Shown: positions 10,051 through 20,260, numbered from the stretch's first letter. The stretch is DNA of 22,072 nucleotides from Paulinella micropora (GCA_009731375.1 BJOX01000308.1:125929-148000), one strand, 5' to 3'. Program-made: numbers and translations. The notes: generated by a model not told the origin, from the letters alone.

Positions 10051-10131
10051 AGGCTACTATCATTTGCTCTGAGGAGACAAAGCTTTCTGTATGCTCCCTT
10101 GGTACCCTTTACAAGACAAATAGATAGATAA

Positions 10132-10172
<41 letters not shown>

Positions 10173-10233
10173 AGACTACTATAATTGGCTCTGAGGAGAC
10201 AAAGCTTTCTGTATGCTCCTTTGGTACCCCTTT

Positions 10234-10272
<39 letters not shown>

Positions 10273-10422
10273 GTATGCTCCTTTGGTACCCTTCATAAGA
10301 TATATACATATATATATATAGGTATATATATATATTTATTTATATAGATAGATAGATAGATAGATAGATAGAAAGAAAGATAGATAGAAAGATAGATGGA
10401 AAGACATGAAAAAATAGAGATG

Positions 10423-10462
<40 letters not shown>

Positions 10463-10529
10463 CTATCATTTGCTCTGAGGAGTCAAAGCTTTCGTTATGC
10501 TCCTTTGACACCCTTCACAAGATAAATAA

Positions 10530-10561
<32 letters not shown>

Positions 10562-10610
10562 GTAGATTGATAGATAGATTGATAGATAGATAGATATATA
10601 GATATATAGA
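9985..10610 (+). repeat. GATA/TA tracts with four copies of the 70-bp GATA-tailed repeat
   Basis: Copies at about 10050-10120, 10172-10236, 10271-10300 and 10461-10525 share TTTGCTCTGAGGAG, AAAGCTTTC and ATGCTCC. Most right ends read GGTACCC(C)TTNACAAGA-like and enter GATA; one enters TA. Separating tracts are GATA with AAATA and AAAGA variants. Confidence 0.8.
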
Positions 10611-10645
10611 TACAAGGAAAGACAGGAAAAAAGAGAGATGGATAG

Positions 10646-11195
10646 TTAGGTTTCCCCGGAATATTTACTGAATTCAGGTGATTTCCCGGAAACTTCCCAG
10701 GAAATCACCCGAATTTAGTAAAACCTTACTGAATTTGGGCGATTTCCCGGAAACTTCCCGGGACATCACCCGCATTCAGCAAAGTTTCCTGGGAATTCAG
10801 GTGATTTCCCGGGAAATCAACCGAATTCACAGGAAAATTTACTGGGAATTTGGGTGATTTCCCGTGAAGTAGTTCGGGTGATTTCCCGGAAACTTCCCGG
10901 GAAATCACCCGAATATCCAGGAGACTTCACTAAATTTGGTTGATTTCCCGCAAACTTCTCGGCAAATCACCCGAACCACCCGAAGTTAACCGGGAAAGTT
11001 TACTGAATTCGGGTGATTTTCCGGAAACCACCCGGGAAATCACCCGAATTCAGGAAACTTACCGGGAAATCACCAAATTCAGGAAAATTTCCGGGAAATC
11101 ATCCGAATTCAGGAAGCTTTCCGGAAAATCACCCGAATTCAGGAACTTACCGGGAAATCACCCGAATTCAGTAAGGTTTCCGGGAAAAGTTCCAG
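10646..11195. repeat. CCGG-rich satellite of ~30-bp monomers, inverted then direct
   Basis: The monomer core is CCGGGAAATCACCCGAATTC. From about 11032 to 11195 monomers run head-to-tail at 29-30 bp (CCGG at 11032, 11062, 11091, 11121, 11150, 11180). From 10646 to about 11030 many are paired head-to-head as palindromic dimers reading GGGTGATTTCCCGG then CCGGGAAATCACCC, for example near 10880-10915. The short open frames are accidental. Confidence 0.85.
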
Positions 11196-11304
11196 GATTT
11201 ACTTTCCTGTGAATCTTGGCACACATGTAAGTACATCAAATATTGTCCATCAACGTAAGTAGGTAAAAACAATTTGGCGTAGACGTTAATAGATAGGGGA
11301 AAGG
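11196..11304. other. Low-copy spacer before gap
   Basis: About 110 bp with no recognised feature. Confidence 0.5.
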
Positions 11305-11760
11305 NNNNNNNNNNNNNNNNNNNNNNNNNNNNNNNNNNNNNNNNNNNNNNNNNNNNNNNNNNNNNNNNNNNNNNNNNNNNNNNNNNNNNNNNNNNNNNNN
11401 NNNNNNNNNNNNNNNNNNNNNNNNNNNNNNNNNNNNNNNNNNNNNNNNNNNNNNNNNNNNNNNNNNNNNNNNNNNNNNNNNNNNNNNNNNNNNNNNNNNN
11501 NNNNNNNNNNNNNNNNNNNNNNNNNNNNNNNNNNNNNNNNNNNNNNNNNNNNNNNNNNNNNNNNNNNNNNNNNNNNNNNNNNNNNNNNNNNNNNNNNNNN
11601 NNNNNNNNNNNNNNNNNNNNNNNNNNNNNNNNNNNNNNNNNNNNNNNNNNNNNNNNNNNNNNNNNNNNNNNNNNNNNNNNNNNNNNNNNNNNNNNNNNNN
11701 NNNNNNNNNNNNNNNNNNNNNNNNNNNNNNNNNNNNNNNNNNNNNNNNNNNNNNNNNNNN
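11305..11760. other. Assembly gap (456 N)
   Basis: Run of N. Confidence 1.
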
Positions 11761-11782
11761 TGAGAGAGAGAGAGAGAGAGAT

Positions 11783-11822
<40 letters not shown>

Positions 11823-11848
11823 GAGTATGTGTGTGTGTGTGTGCGAGC

Positions 11849-11899
<51 letters not shown>

Positions 11900-11908
11900 G
11901 AGAAAAGA
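11761..11908 (+). repeat. (GA)n with a short (GT)n block
   Basis: GA repeat with GT at about 11826-11843. Confidence 0.95.
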
Positions 11909-12010
11909 CCACACATAACAGTGCCTAGCACGCGCATCTAAGAAGATGAGATTGTCTTTGGTAGCTTGCACCAACGAGATCTGTGTAGAGAGACATGCAG
12001 ATATTATACC

Positions 12011-12413
12011 CCACTTTGTGTGAAATGAAAACCTGACAGAAATAAAAAACCTGACGCCGCAAAACACGGCTCATTTCACGCAGATTTTTACACTGGGCGA
12101 AATTCCCAGCGAAATAGGCCGTGATATGCGGATTTTTACACTGGGCAAAATTCCCAGCGAAATAGGCCGTTATCTGCGGATTTTTACACTGGGCAAATTC
12201 CCAGCGAAATAGGCCGTTATCTGCGGATTTTTACACTGGGCAAAATTCCCAGCGAAATAGGCCGTTATCTGCGGATTTTTACATTGGGCATAATTCCCAG
12301 CGAAATAGGTCGTTATCTGCGGATTTTTACACTGGGCGAAATTCCCAGCGAAATAGGCCCTTATCTGCGGCGTCAGGTTTTTATTTCCCGTCAGGTTTTC
12401 ATTCCACAAGTGG
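12011..12413. mobile_element. 403-bp terminal-inverted-repeat element with six 48-bp repeats
   Basis: Left terminal repeat 12011-12060 and right terminal repeat 12367-12413 are near-perfect reverse complements of about 47-50 bp, both containing AATGAAAACCTGAC or AAATGAAAACCTGAC and AAACCTGACGCCGC. Between them, six units begin at 12083, 12131, 12179, 12226, 12274 and 12322 (core GATTTTTACACTGGGC then CCCAGCGAAATAGG). No protein is encoded, so it is probably a non-autonomous DNA transposon or foldback element. Target-site duplication is not resolved. Confidence 0.8.
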
Positions 12414-12524
12414 AGTAGAGATGGACAGAATATAGACAGAATGAGATTTTCTTTGATAGCTTGCTCCAACGAGATCTGCGTAGAGACATGCAGATAAAGA
12501 AAATGGACAAAAATATGGACAGAA

Positions 12525-12525
12525 T

Positions 12526-12586
<61 letters not shown>

Positions 12587-12616
12587 AAAGATAGAAAAGA
12601 TAGATACGATAGATAC

Positions 12617-12662
<46 letters not shown>

Positions 12663-12687
12663 CAGATAGATAGACAGATAGATAGAC

Positions 12688-12750
<63 letters not shown>
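12525..12750 (+). repeat. (GATA)n array with AAAGATA, CGATA and GACA variants
   Basis: GATA with AAAAGATAG at about 12585-12602, TACGATA at 12605-12619 and GACA near 12660-12690. Confidence 0.95.
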
Positions 12751-12753
<3 letters not shown>

Positions 12754-12807
12754 GATTTGCTTTGGTAGCGTGTACCAAAGAAAAAGATTCTGAGTAGACA
12801 CATAGAC

Positions 12808-12953
12808 ATAAAAGCATTCACTGCCAATTACCTAGGTAATTACCTTTGTTGTGGTTAGCTTCCCGGGGAAAATTCCGAAATTCAGGGAATTTCCCCGGGA
12901 AGCCAACCACATCAAGGGTAATTACCTAGGTAATTGGCGGTGAATGCTTTTAT
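12808..12953. mobile_element. 146-bp foldback element
   Basis: The whole segment is an imperfect palindrome centred near 12880: outer arms AAAAGCATTCACTGCC (left) and GGCGGTGAATGCTTTT (right), inner arms CTTCCCGGGGAAAATTCC and GGAATTTCCCCGGGAAG. Each arm also carries the small palindrome ATTACCTAGGTAAT. No coding capacity. Confidence 0.8.
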
Positions 12954-13106
12954 ATAATATCGACATGGACAGAATATGGACAGATGGATAGATGCGAGTA
13001 AGATCTGTATTGATAGATTTAGATGGTGACAGATAGACGTGGAAAAAATATATATAAGTTGATAGATAGATCGACCTGGTTGATTGAACTGTCTGTTTAT
13101 CTGCCT
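12954..13106. other. Spacer with first copy of a 35-bp direct repeat
   Basis: AGTTGATAGA and GACCTGGTTGATTGAACTGT at about 13047-13092 recur at 13547-13580, flanking the TATC arrays. Confidence 0.7.
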
Positions 13107-13547
<441 letters not shown>

Positions 13548-13574
13548 AGTTGATAGACAGACCTGGTTGATTGA

Positions 13575-13619
13575 ACTGTCATGTTCACAGGCAAGACAGG
13601 CCAAATCACTGTCAACATC

Positions 13620-13650
<31 letters not shown>

Positions 13651-13744
13651 TACTGTCGGTTTGACAGGAAAGACAGGCCATCACTGTCAAGATCATATAT
13701 ATATAAACATATATATATATAAATATATATATATATAGACATGT

Positions 13745-13784
<40 letters not shown>

Positions 13785-13828
13785 CTGTCGGTTTGACAGG
13801 AAAGACAGGCCAAATCACTTTCAACATC

Positions 13829-13862
<34 letters not shown>

Positions 13863-13905
13863 TGTCGGTTTGACAGCCAAGACAGGTCAAATCACTGTCA
13901 ACATC

Positions 13906-13956
<51 letters not shown>

Positions 13957-14079
13957 CTGTCGGTTTGACAGGAAAGACAGGCCAAAGCACTGTCAACATC
14001 ACATATATATATATATATATATACATATATATACTGTCGGTTTGACAGGAAAGACAGGCCAAATCACTGTCAACATCAG

Positions 14080-14159
<80 letters not shown>

Positions 14160-14201
14160 TGTTGGTTTGACAGGCAAGACAGGCCAAATCACTGTCAACA
14201 T

Positions 14202-14249
<48 letters not shown>

Positions 14250-14310
14250 CATATATATTTATATATATATATGTATATATATATATGTATATATATATAC
14301 ATATATATTT

Positions 14311-14344
<34 letters not shown>

Positions 14345-14427
14345 ATATGTATACATATATATACTTACTGTCGGTTTGACAGGCAAGACAGGCCAAATCA
14401 CTGCAAACATCAGATATAAATATATAA

Positions 14428-14487
<60 letters not shown>

Positions 14488-14622
14488 TGTCGGTTTGACA
14501 GGAAAGACAGGCCAAATCACTGTCAACATCAGATATACATATATATATATATATATAATATATATATGTATATATAAACTGTCGGTTTGACAAGGAAGAC
14601 AGGCCAAATCACTGTCAACATC

Positions 14623-14626
<4 letters not shown>
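13575..14626 (+). repeat. Ten 47-bp units separated by (TA)n tracts
   Basis: Units start at about 13575, 13652, 13785, 13861, 13956, 14033, 14158, 14367, 14487 and 14579. Shared motifs: ACTGTCGGTTTGACAGG, AAGACAGGCCAAATCACTGT, CAACATCA. TGTC-GGTTT-GACA can form a small hairpin. Spacers are TA tracts of varying length, one with a CA run (14083-14110). This is not CRISPR: spacers are all dinucleotide repeats. Confidence 0.9.
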
Positions 14627-14657
<31 letters not shown>

Positions 14658-14664
14658 TATAGAT

Positions 14665-14695
<31 letters not shown>

Positions 14696-14765
14696 TAGAT
14701 GTAGATTGCATGCACACATACACATGTGTAACATTTAGAAAGGAAGAGAAAGAAATATAGATCAG

Positions 14766-14803
<38 letters not shown>

Positions 14804-14876
14804 CAGATAGATAGATAGATAGATAGATGGATAGATAGATAGATGGATAGATAGATAGACAGACAGACAGACAACA
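14627..14876 (+). repeat. TA and GATA tracts with a short spacer
   Basis: TA to 14655, GATA to 14695, a low-copy spacer 14700-14765, then GATA with GGATA and GACA variants to 14872. Confidence 0.9.
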
Positions 14877-14930
14877 TATGTATGTATATGCTGCATTGAC
14901 TCTCTATGATGTGACCTATACACTTGTTAC

Positions 14931-14980
<50 letters not shown>
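14931..14980 (+). repeat. (ATT)n tract
   Basis: Perfect ATT repeat. Confidence 0.95.
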
Positions 14981-14981
<1 letters not shown>

Positions 14982-15152
14982 GGTGAGTACATAGGCCATT
15001 GGTCCTTTTCAATGGGCTGATTGGTATAAAGCTCCTAGAGTAATGTTCTATGCCGTCACTTCCTTTATTCCACGGATTGGTGTGGAGACTTTCCTTATGG
15101 AATGGAGGACTGGATGCACATGGCCTTTTGGCTCAGCAATTGGCAGGAGATA

Positions 15153-15153
<1 letters not shown>
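14981..15153 (+). other. Unidentified island between ATT tracts
   Basis: About 173 bp of mixed composition (AGGTGAGTACATAGG ... GGCAGGAGATAC) with ATT repeats on both sides. Probably another ATT-tailed retroposon fragment. It has no second copy in the window and no recognisable protein. Confidence 0.4.
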
Positions 15154-15198
<45 letters not shown>

Positions 15199-15239
15199 GT
15201 TATTATTGTTATTATTATGATTATGATTATTGTTATTAA

Positions 15240-15272
<33 letters not shown>

Positions 15273-15294
15273 TAATAATAATAATAATAATTAA

Positions 15295-15331
<37 letters not shown>

Positions 15332-15352
15332 GTTATTATTATTATTATTATT
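15154..15352 (+). repeat. (ATT)n array with AAT inversion
   Basis: ATT repeats, a short AAT block at about 15272-15290, and ATT again. The AAT block makes a local inverted repeat. Confidence 0.95.
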
Positions 15353-15799
15353 AAAAACTTAGTCACTCTTGTTTATCAGAGTTCCAGCCCAATGGCCTTA
15401 CGGCGTTAAACTGTGATGCCAACTCAAAACCATTTGGTGGATGATGCTGGGGAGGAGGGTCGTTGGGCGCCTGTCGAAGATCTTAAACTCCGCTATGCCG
15501 GTTGATAGCCCGTGGACCCAGCGGATACCAAATTGTTATGGGTGGGGTTTTGAGGTAGTTCTAGCAACCATGCTTGGTGTACGCACTTGCACATGCGGCA
15601 ACGTTTTGCAAGAGGTTGTTGGGACTGCGGAATAACCTCGGCTTAGTGTAGTCTTGCCCTCAGGAGCTCCATCGGTGGCCCCTATAATCAGTCGAGAGAC
15701 TGACTAGGTGGGGATGGAGCACCTCGAAAAAGGGCATGGAGACTCATGTCCGGAAACGGATCGTGCCAACAGCTGCATCAGTATGCCTTAGATGAAGTA

Positions 15800-15800
<1 letters not shown>
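15353..15800 (+). mobile_element. ATT-family retroposon 3' region, divergent copy
   Basis: Aligns along its length with 15995-16440 (GAGTTCCAGCCCAATGGCC, AGATCTTAAACTCCGC, GGAATAACCTCGGCTTAGTG) but differs often, and ends GCCTTAGATGAAGTAT before ATT. It is an older copy or subfamily. The short frames through it are not conserved between copies. Confidence 0.75.
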
Positions 15801-15875
<75 letters not shown>

Positions 15876-15876
15876 G
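15801..15876 (+). repeat. (ATT)n tail
   Basis: ATT repeat. Confidence 0.95.
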
Positions 15877-15920
15877 TATGCTGCATTGACTCTTTATGAT
15901 GTGACTTATACACTTATTGC

Positions 15921-15963
<43 letters not shown>
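15921..15963 (+). repeat. (ATT)n tract
   Basis: ATT repeat between the 44-bp unit and the next retroposon copy. Confidence 0.95.
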
Positions 15964-16440
15964 TGATTGTGACATATTTGAGGGAAATCCCGATGAAAAA
16001 ACCTAGTCACACTTGCTAAACAGAGTTCCAGCCCAATGGCCTCAAGGCGTTAAACTGTGACACCAACTCATAACCCTTTGGTGGTAGATGCTGGGGAGGA
16101 GGGTCGTTGCGCGCGTAAAAGATCTTAAACTCCGCATATGCTGGTTGATAGCCCAGGACCCAGCAGACACCAGATTGTTATGGGTGGGGTTTCGAGGCAG
16201 CTCTAGCAACCGCGCTTGGTGTATGCACTTGCACATTCGGTGACGTCTTGCAAGAGGTTGCTGGGACTGCGGAATAACCTCGGCTTAGTGCAGTCTTGCC
16301 CTCAGGAGCTCCATCGGTGGCCCCGATCATCAGGCGAGAGACTGACACGGGGGGGTGGAGGACCTCGAACAAGGGTATTGGAGGCTTATGTCCGTTGAGG
16401 ATATGCCATTAGCTGCATCAGTACGCCTCAGATATGGTAA
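15964..16440 (+). mobile_element. ATT-family retroposon 3' region, longest copy
   Basis: Begins TGATTGTGACATATTTGAGG straight after ATT repeats and ends CGCCTCAGATATGGTAAA before ATT. At about 477 bp it is the longest member seen. The last 165 bp are almost identical to the copies at 1, 9662 and 16665, suggesting recent spread. No endonuclease or reverse-transcriptase motif is visible, so it appears to be 3' UTR only. Confidence 0.8.
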
Positions 16441-16453
16441 AATATTATTATTA

Positions 16454-16511
<58 letters not shown>

Positions 16512-16577
16512 TATTATATAATTACTATTATTATATAATTATTATGATTACTATTATTATTATTTTTATTTTTATTA
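16441..16577 (+). repeat. (ATT)n array with TATAATTA variants
   Basis: ATT repeat degenerating to TATATAATTA and TTTTATT at the right. Confidence 0.95.
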
Positions 16578-16614
16578 TATGCTGCATTGACTCTTTATGA
16601 TGTGATTTTTACAC

Positions 16615-16617
<3 letters not shown>

Positions 16618-16658
<41 letters not shown>

Positions 16659-16664
16659 GTTATT
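16618..16664 (+). repeat. (ATT)n tract
   Basis: ATT repeat. Confidence 0.95.
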
Positions 16665-16812
16665 GAGTCTTGCCCTCAGGAGCTCCATCGGTGGCCCCGA
16701 TCATCAGGCGAGAGACTGACACGGGGGGGTGGAGGACCTCGAACAAGGGTATTGGAGGCTTATGTCCGTTGAGGATATGCCATTAGCTGCATCAGTACGC
16801 CTCAGATATAGT
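16665..16812 (+). mobile_element. ATT-family retroposon 3' end, short copy
   Basis: Starts GAGTCTTGCCCTCAGGAGCT directly after ATT repeats and ends CGCCTCAGATATAGT before ATT. It is a clear 5' truncation flanked on both sides by ATT. Confidence 0.85.
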
Positions 16813-16849
16813 ATTATTATTATTATTATTATTATTACTCTTATTATTA

Positions 16850-16918
<69 letters not shown>

Positions 16919-16975
16919 GATTATTATATGCTGCATTGACTCTTTATGATGTGACTTATACACTTATTACTATCA

Positions 16976-17006
<31 letters not shown>

Positions 17007-17064
17007 TATTATTATTATTATTACTATTATCATTATTACTATTATCATTATTATTACTATTGCT
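16813..17064 (+). repeat. (ATT)n arrays around the last 44-bp unit
   Basis: ATT repeats at 16813-16926 and 16971-17064 with CTT, GTT and ACT or ATC variants. Confidence 0.95.
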
Positions 17065-17098
17065 ATATACATATATATCAAATATATATATATATATA

Positions 17099-17154
<56 letters not shown>

Positions 17155-17160
17155 GTATAT
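17065..17160. repeat. (TA)n tract
   Basis: Alternating TA, then GT. Confidence 0.95.
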
Positions 17161-17248
17161 GTGTGTGTGCATGTATGTATCTATGATTGTGGCTTGTTGA
17201 ATAAAGTCAAATGCTTCTAAGCCGATTCGAAATGATAGTTAAATATAG
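17161..17248. other. Short low-copy spacer
   Basis: About 90 bp between TA and GATA tracts. It contains an AATAAA hexamer at about 17200, without an associated gene. Confidence 0.4.
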
Positions 17249-17530
<282 letters not shown>

Positions 17531-18783
17531 GAGATGTCGCAAAGGAATGTAGTCCTTGCAAAGGAACGCAGTTTCACATCAAACAGTAATTTCTGTACTG
17601 TGCATGTGTCCGGGATGGGAATCACGGGTAGACTGTGTTCTGGAAAAAAGAAGAGGAGGACGTTGAAGAAAAAGGCAATCTAGGAATGGAGATTGGGGAG
17701 GATAAGGAAGAAGGGAAAGAAAGGGAAGCCGTTAGTCCAAGTGTTTTGAGCACCGTAAGCTTGCGCAAGCTACAATGATGACATTGTATGAGGCCTAAAC
17801 CCCCGCAGGGACCTAGCCCGGGCTATGCAACACTGGACGGCTATGATGGAATGCAGTCACCAATACGGACTAGAGGAAGATTAGTCCAATTTTTGACTGC
17901 ACAGGAGCGATAAATCGCAAAAGAGCAACGAGCTACGCAGGACGATAGCTTGAAGCAAAGGGATTTGGATTGGGGATGGGAAAAACCCAAGGCGCGGAAA
18001 CATCGATGAACAGAGAACGATACCATGCCGCGAGCCCCGCATTCGATTGGACAGAGGTGGCAGGTCCATCCGTTGTCCTCGATTTGAGATTTGAGCCCAT
18101 TGTATCGGCTGGTCTTGTAGGCTAGTGCGTCAAGGATGTTTTCCTCGACCGGGCACGTGAGTTCGATCAGAATACATATCTTGGTAGACAATGACCAGAC
18201 AACAATATCGGGGCGGAGGTCAGTGACACAGATGTGGACAGGAAAGGCTTGCTCAGAACCGGTGTATTGGGTTTGGAGCTGCCAATCGTTTGCGGTGTCG
18301 AGCAGAGATGGACGATGAAATGACTGCCCCTTAGGCTTCTGCTCGCCCTCTTTCACAAACATAGACTTTGATTCATTTTCGTCTATAGGGGAGCGTTTGT
18401 TATGGCTCTCGATGTGTTTTTGAAGGGGAGCTTCAATAGTGCAGAGCACAGAGTCGTGACGCCAGGTATAACGGCCTTGTTTGAGGGCAACATGGGATGT
18501 GACATAAATGTCCTTGACCAGAACAGAGAGCACACTTGTTGTTGGGAATGATTCCCCACAGACGTCTAGGGTCGGGGGTAGTAACCGAGTTTGTGCTTGC
18601 GTTGATGACCCAAGAGATTAAACGGGGATTACGGGTTCCGATGAGGCGAGTCCAGGAGAGGTCAAAGGGGCATGCGTCTTCAAAACGAAGAAAGCACCCT
18701 TGCATGGCTTTGTCAATATCATGCACTGTGTTTGTCTCAAGTATTGTCTCAGCAGCTAATTCTAAAATCCTGTCTTTGCATAT
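17531..18783 (-). mobile_element. 5'-truncated TATC-family LINE with REL endonuclease
   Basis: Read on the minus strand, this 1.25-kb copy has a truncated C-terminal coding region (18783-17841), a stop at 17841-17843, and about 310 bp of 3' UTR ending CTTTGCGACATCTC, followed directly by (ATCT)n. The 5' side abuts a short TATA-rich linker and then the same TATC microsatellite. The 3' UTR recurs at 8555-8862 and 9071-9980. Constant 3' end, 5' truncation and microsatellite on both sides fit target-primed reverse transcription into TATC DNA. The reverse transcriptase and N-terminal part are missing. Confidence 0.85.
17841..18783 (-). pseudogene. LINE C-terminal remnant: CCHC zinc knuckle and restriction-like endonuclease, frameshifted
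   Basis: Two overlapping minus-strand frames share one protein. The upstream frame (from 18777) carries WGIIPNNKCALC and HIPC, giving C-X2-C-X7-H, the CCHC knuckle of R2/R4-type LINEs. The family normally has H-X4-C; here only two residues separate H and C. Homology then moves to the other frame (GRYTWRHDSVL), so a small deletion near 18485-18500, about 5 nt if single, fits both facts. The second frame runs to 17841 and holds RPDIVVW, then IELTCP 15 residues later and YKTSRY: the PD-(D/E)XK-type endonuclease with D, E and K in place. The family nuclease nicks target DNA for target-primed reverse transcription. Fingers and reverse transcriptase upstream are absent, so it is inactive. Exact clade (R2, R4, NeSL or other) is unresolved. 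Confidence 0.85.
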
Positions 18784-19086
<303 letters not shown>

Positions 19087-19087
<1 letters not shown>

Positions 19088-20060
19088 TTGAAATAGGAAT
19101 AATTGCAAGACGAATCTGATTTGTAATAGTATACATTATATATATGTATATTGTATATATATATATACATATATATTACTAAAAGAAAATCTGGATTTAT
19201 ACCTGTGTGTATGTCTATATGTATATATGTATGTATATATATACGTAGGAAATGATAAAGTTGATGAAACATTTTAGTGTGCATTGTATTCAGAAGAGTA
19301 TTTGTGGTTTTTTCCAACGCCAGCAACAATCATTCAGTTGAATGAGCAATCATTTCAAAATCTTTGTTCTCAGCCTGTTCTGATCTTGAGGGCTTGTTTA
19401 GTGGCTCATTTGAAAGCTCTCATCAAGAGCTTTGTAATGAGTCATAACACAGGTTGTGGATGCAAATATTGACTGAGATCGAAGCTCTTGAACTCATTGT
19501 TTGTTGTACTTAAGAAATAAGAGGGTTTGTTCAATACAATCAATAATCATTCCAGAACATTCTCAATTGATCCAAAAGATTAAATAACTATAAAATAGGA
19601 AGAATTGCAACCTGAGTCTAATTAACTAATATAATAGCTTTTTGTTACTGAATGCAAATCTGTATGGATGTATGTATGTATATGTATGAATCTAAGTAGG
19701 AAATGATAAATTGCAGTTTATTCAACACGCCAGCAACAATCGTTTCAGTTGGGGTTTGTTCAATACAATCAATAATCATTCATAGATAGGTAGATAGGTA
19801 GATAGGTAGATAGATAGATAGATAGATAGATAGGTAGAAACCATTCTCTTTCCTCCCCCCCCCCTCCCCCTCTTCTCTCTCTCTCTTTCTCTGTTCAGAA
19901 GAGTGTTTGTAGTTTGTTCAACGCCAACAACAATCATTTCAGCTGAGAGTTTGTTCAATACAATGCAATAATCATTCCGTAACATTCTCAGCCGATCCAA
20001 AAAGACTAATATGTATGTATGTAGTATATGTTTGTTGAATATTCAACAACGATTGCACAC
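19087..20060. repeat. Diverged direct repeats with tetranucleotide and TA tracts
   Basis: Blocks containing CAACGCCAGCAACAATCATT, TTTGTTCAATACAATCAATA and ATCATTC recur at about 19310-19345 with 19525-19585, 19715-19785 and 19893-19990. AAATAGGAATAATTGCAAG-like sequence recurs at 19091 and 19594, and TAGGAAATGATAAA at about 19246 and 19696. It looks like an old tandem or retroposon cluster with insertions of GATA (19783-19838) and CT-rich (19850-19893) tracts. No gene recognised. Confidence 0.6.
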
Positions 20061-20103
20061 GATTCTTTAACGTATGATTTCTGGGTATAGATAAATAGAA
20101 TTC

Positions 20104-20164
<61 letters not shown>

Positions 20165-20229
20165 GTAGGTATATAGGTAGGTAGGTTGGTAGGTAGGCAG
20201 GCAGATAGATAGATGGAGAGAGATAGATT

Positions 20230-20260
<31 letters not shown>

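Larger units (their letters stand above)
11945..12810. repeat. Three direct copies of a ~55-60-bp unit
   Basis: Copies lie at 11945-12003, 12441-12495 and 12751-12810 (more diverged). Shared motifs are TTTGGTAGCTTGCACCAACG and GAGATCTG, then GTAGAGACATGCAGAT. The inverted-repeat element lies between the first two, and a GATA array between the second and third. Confidence 0.75.
14887..16970 (+). repeat. 44-bp unit, four copies, each followed by (ATT)n
   Basis: Copies lie at 14887-14930, 15877-15920, 16578-16617 and 16927-16970, reading TATGCTGCATTGACTCT then ATGATGTGAC and ending in ACACTT and ATT repeats. Three of the four are also preceded by an ATT tract. Confidence 0.85.

Noticed and set aside
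10940-11212. 90-residue open frame in the CCGG satellite
   Set aside because: It is a frame through a tandem repeat with period near 30, so stops are avoided by periodicity.
13575-14626. CRISPR-like appearance (conserved 47-bp units with spacers)
   Set aside because: Spacers are TA dinucleotide repeats of unequal length, no cas genes are present, and the context is eukaryotic.
16178-16398. Frames of 60-64 residues recurring in ATT-family copies
   Set aside because: They recur only because the DNA is repeated. The divergent copy at 15353 does not keep them, and no known domain is present.
17190-17215. AATAAA hexamer as a polyadenylation signal
   Set aside because: No gene or transcript end is supported nearby, and the hexamer is expected by chance in AT-rich DNA.
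17841-18533. Separate host gene for the endonuclease-like frame
   Set aside because: It is continuous by homology with the zinc-knuckle frame upstream, ends at the retroposon 3' UTR, and is flanked by microsatellite, so it is part of the LINE.
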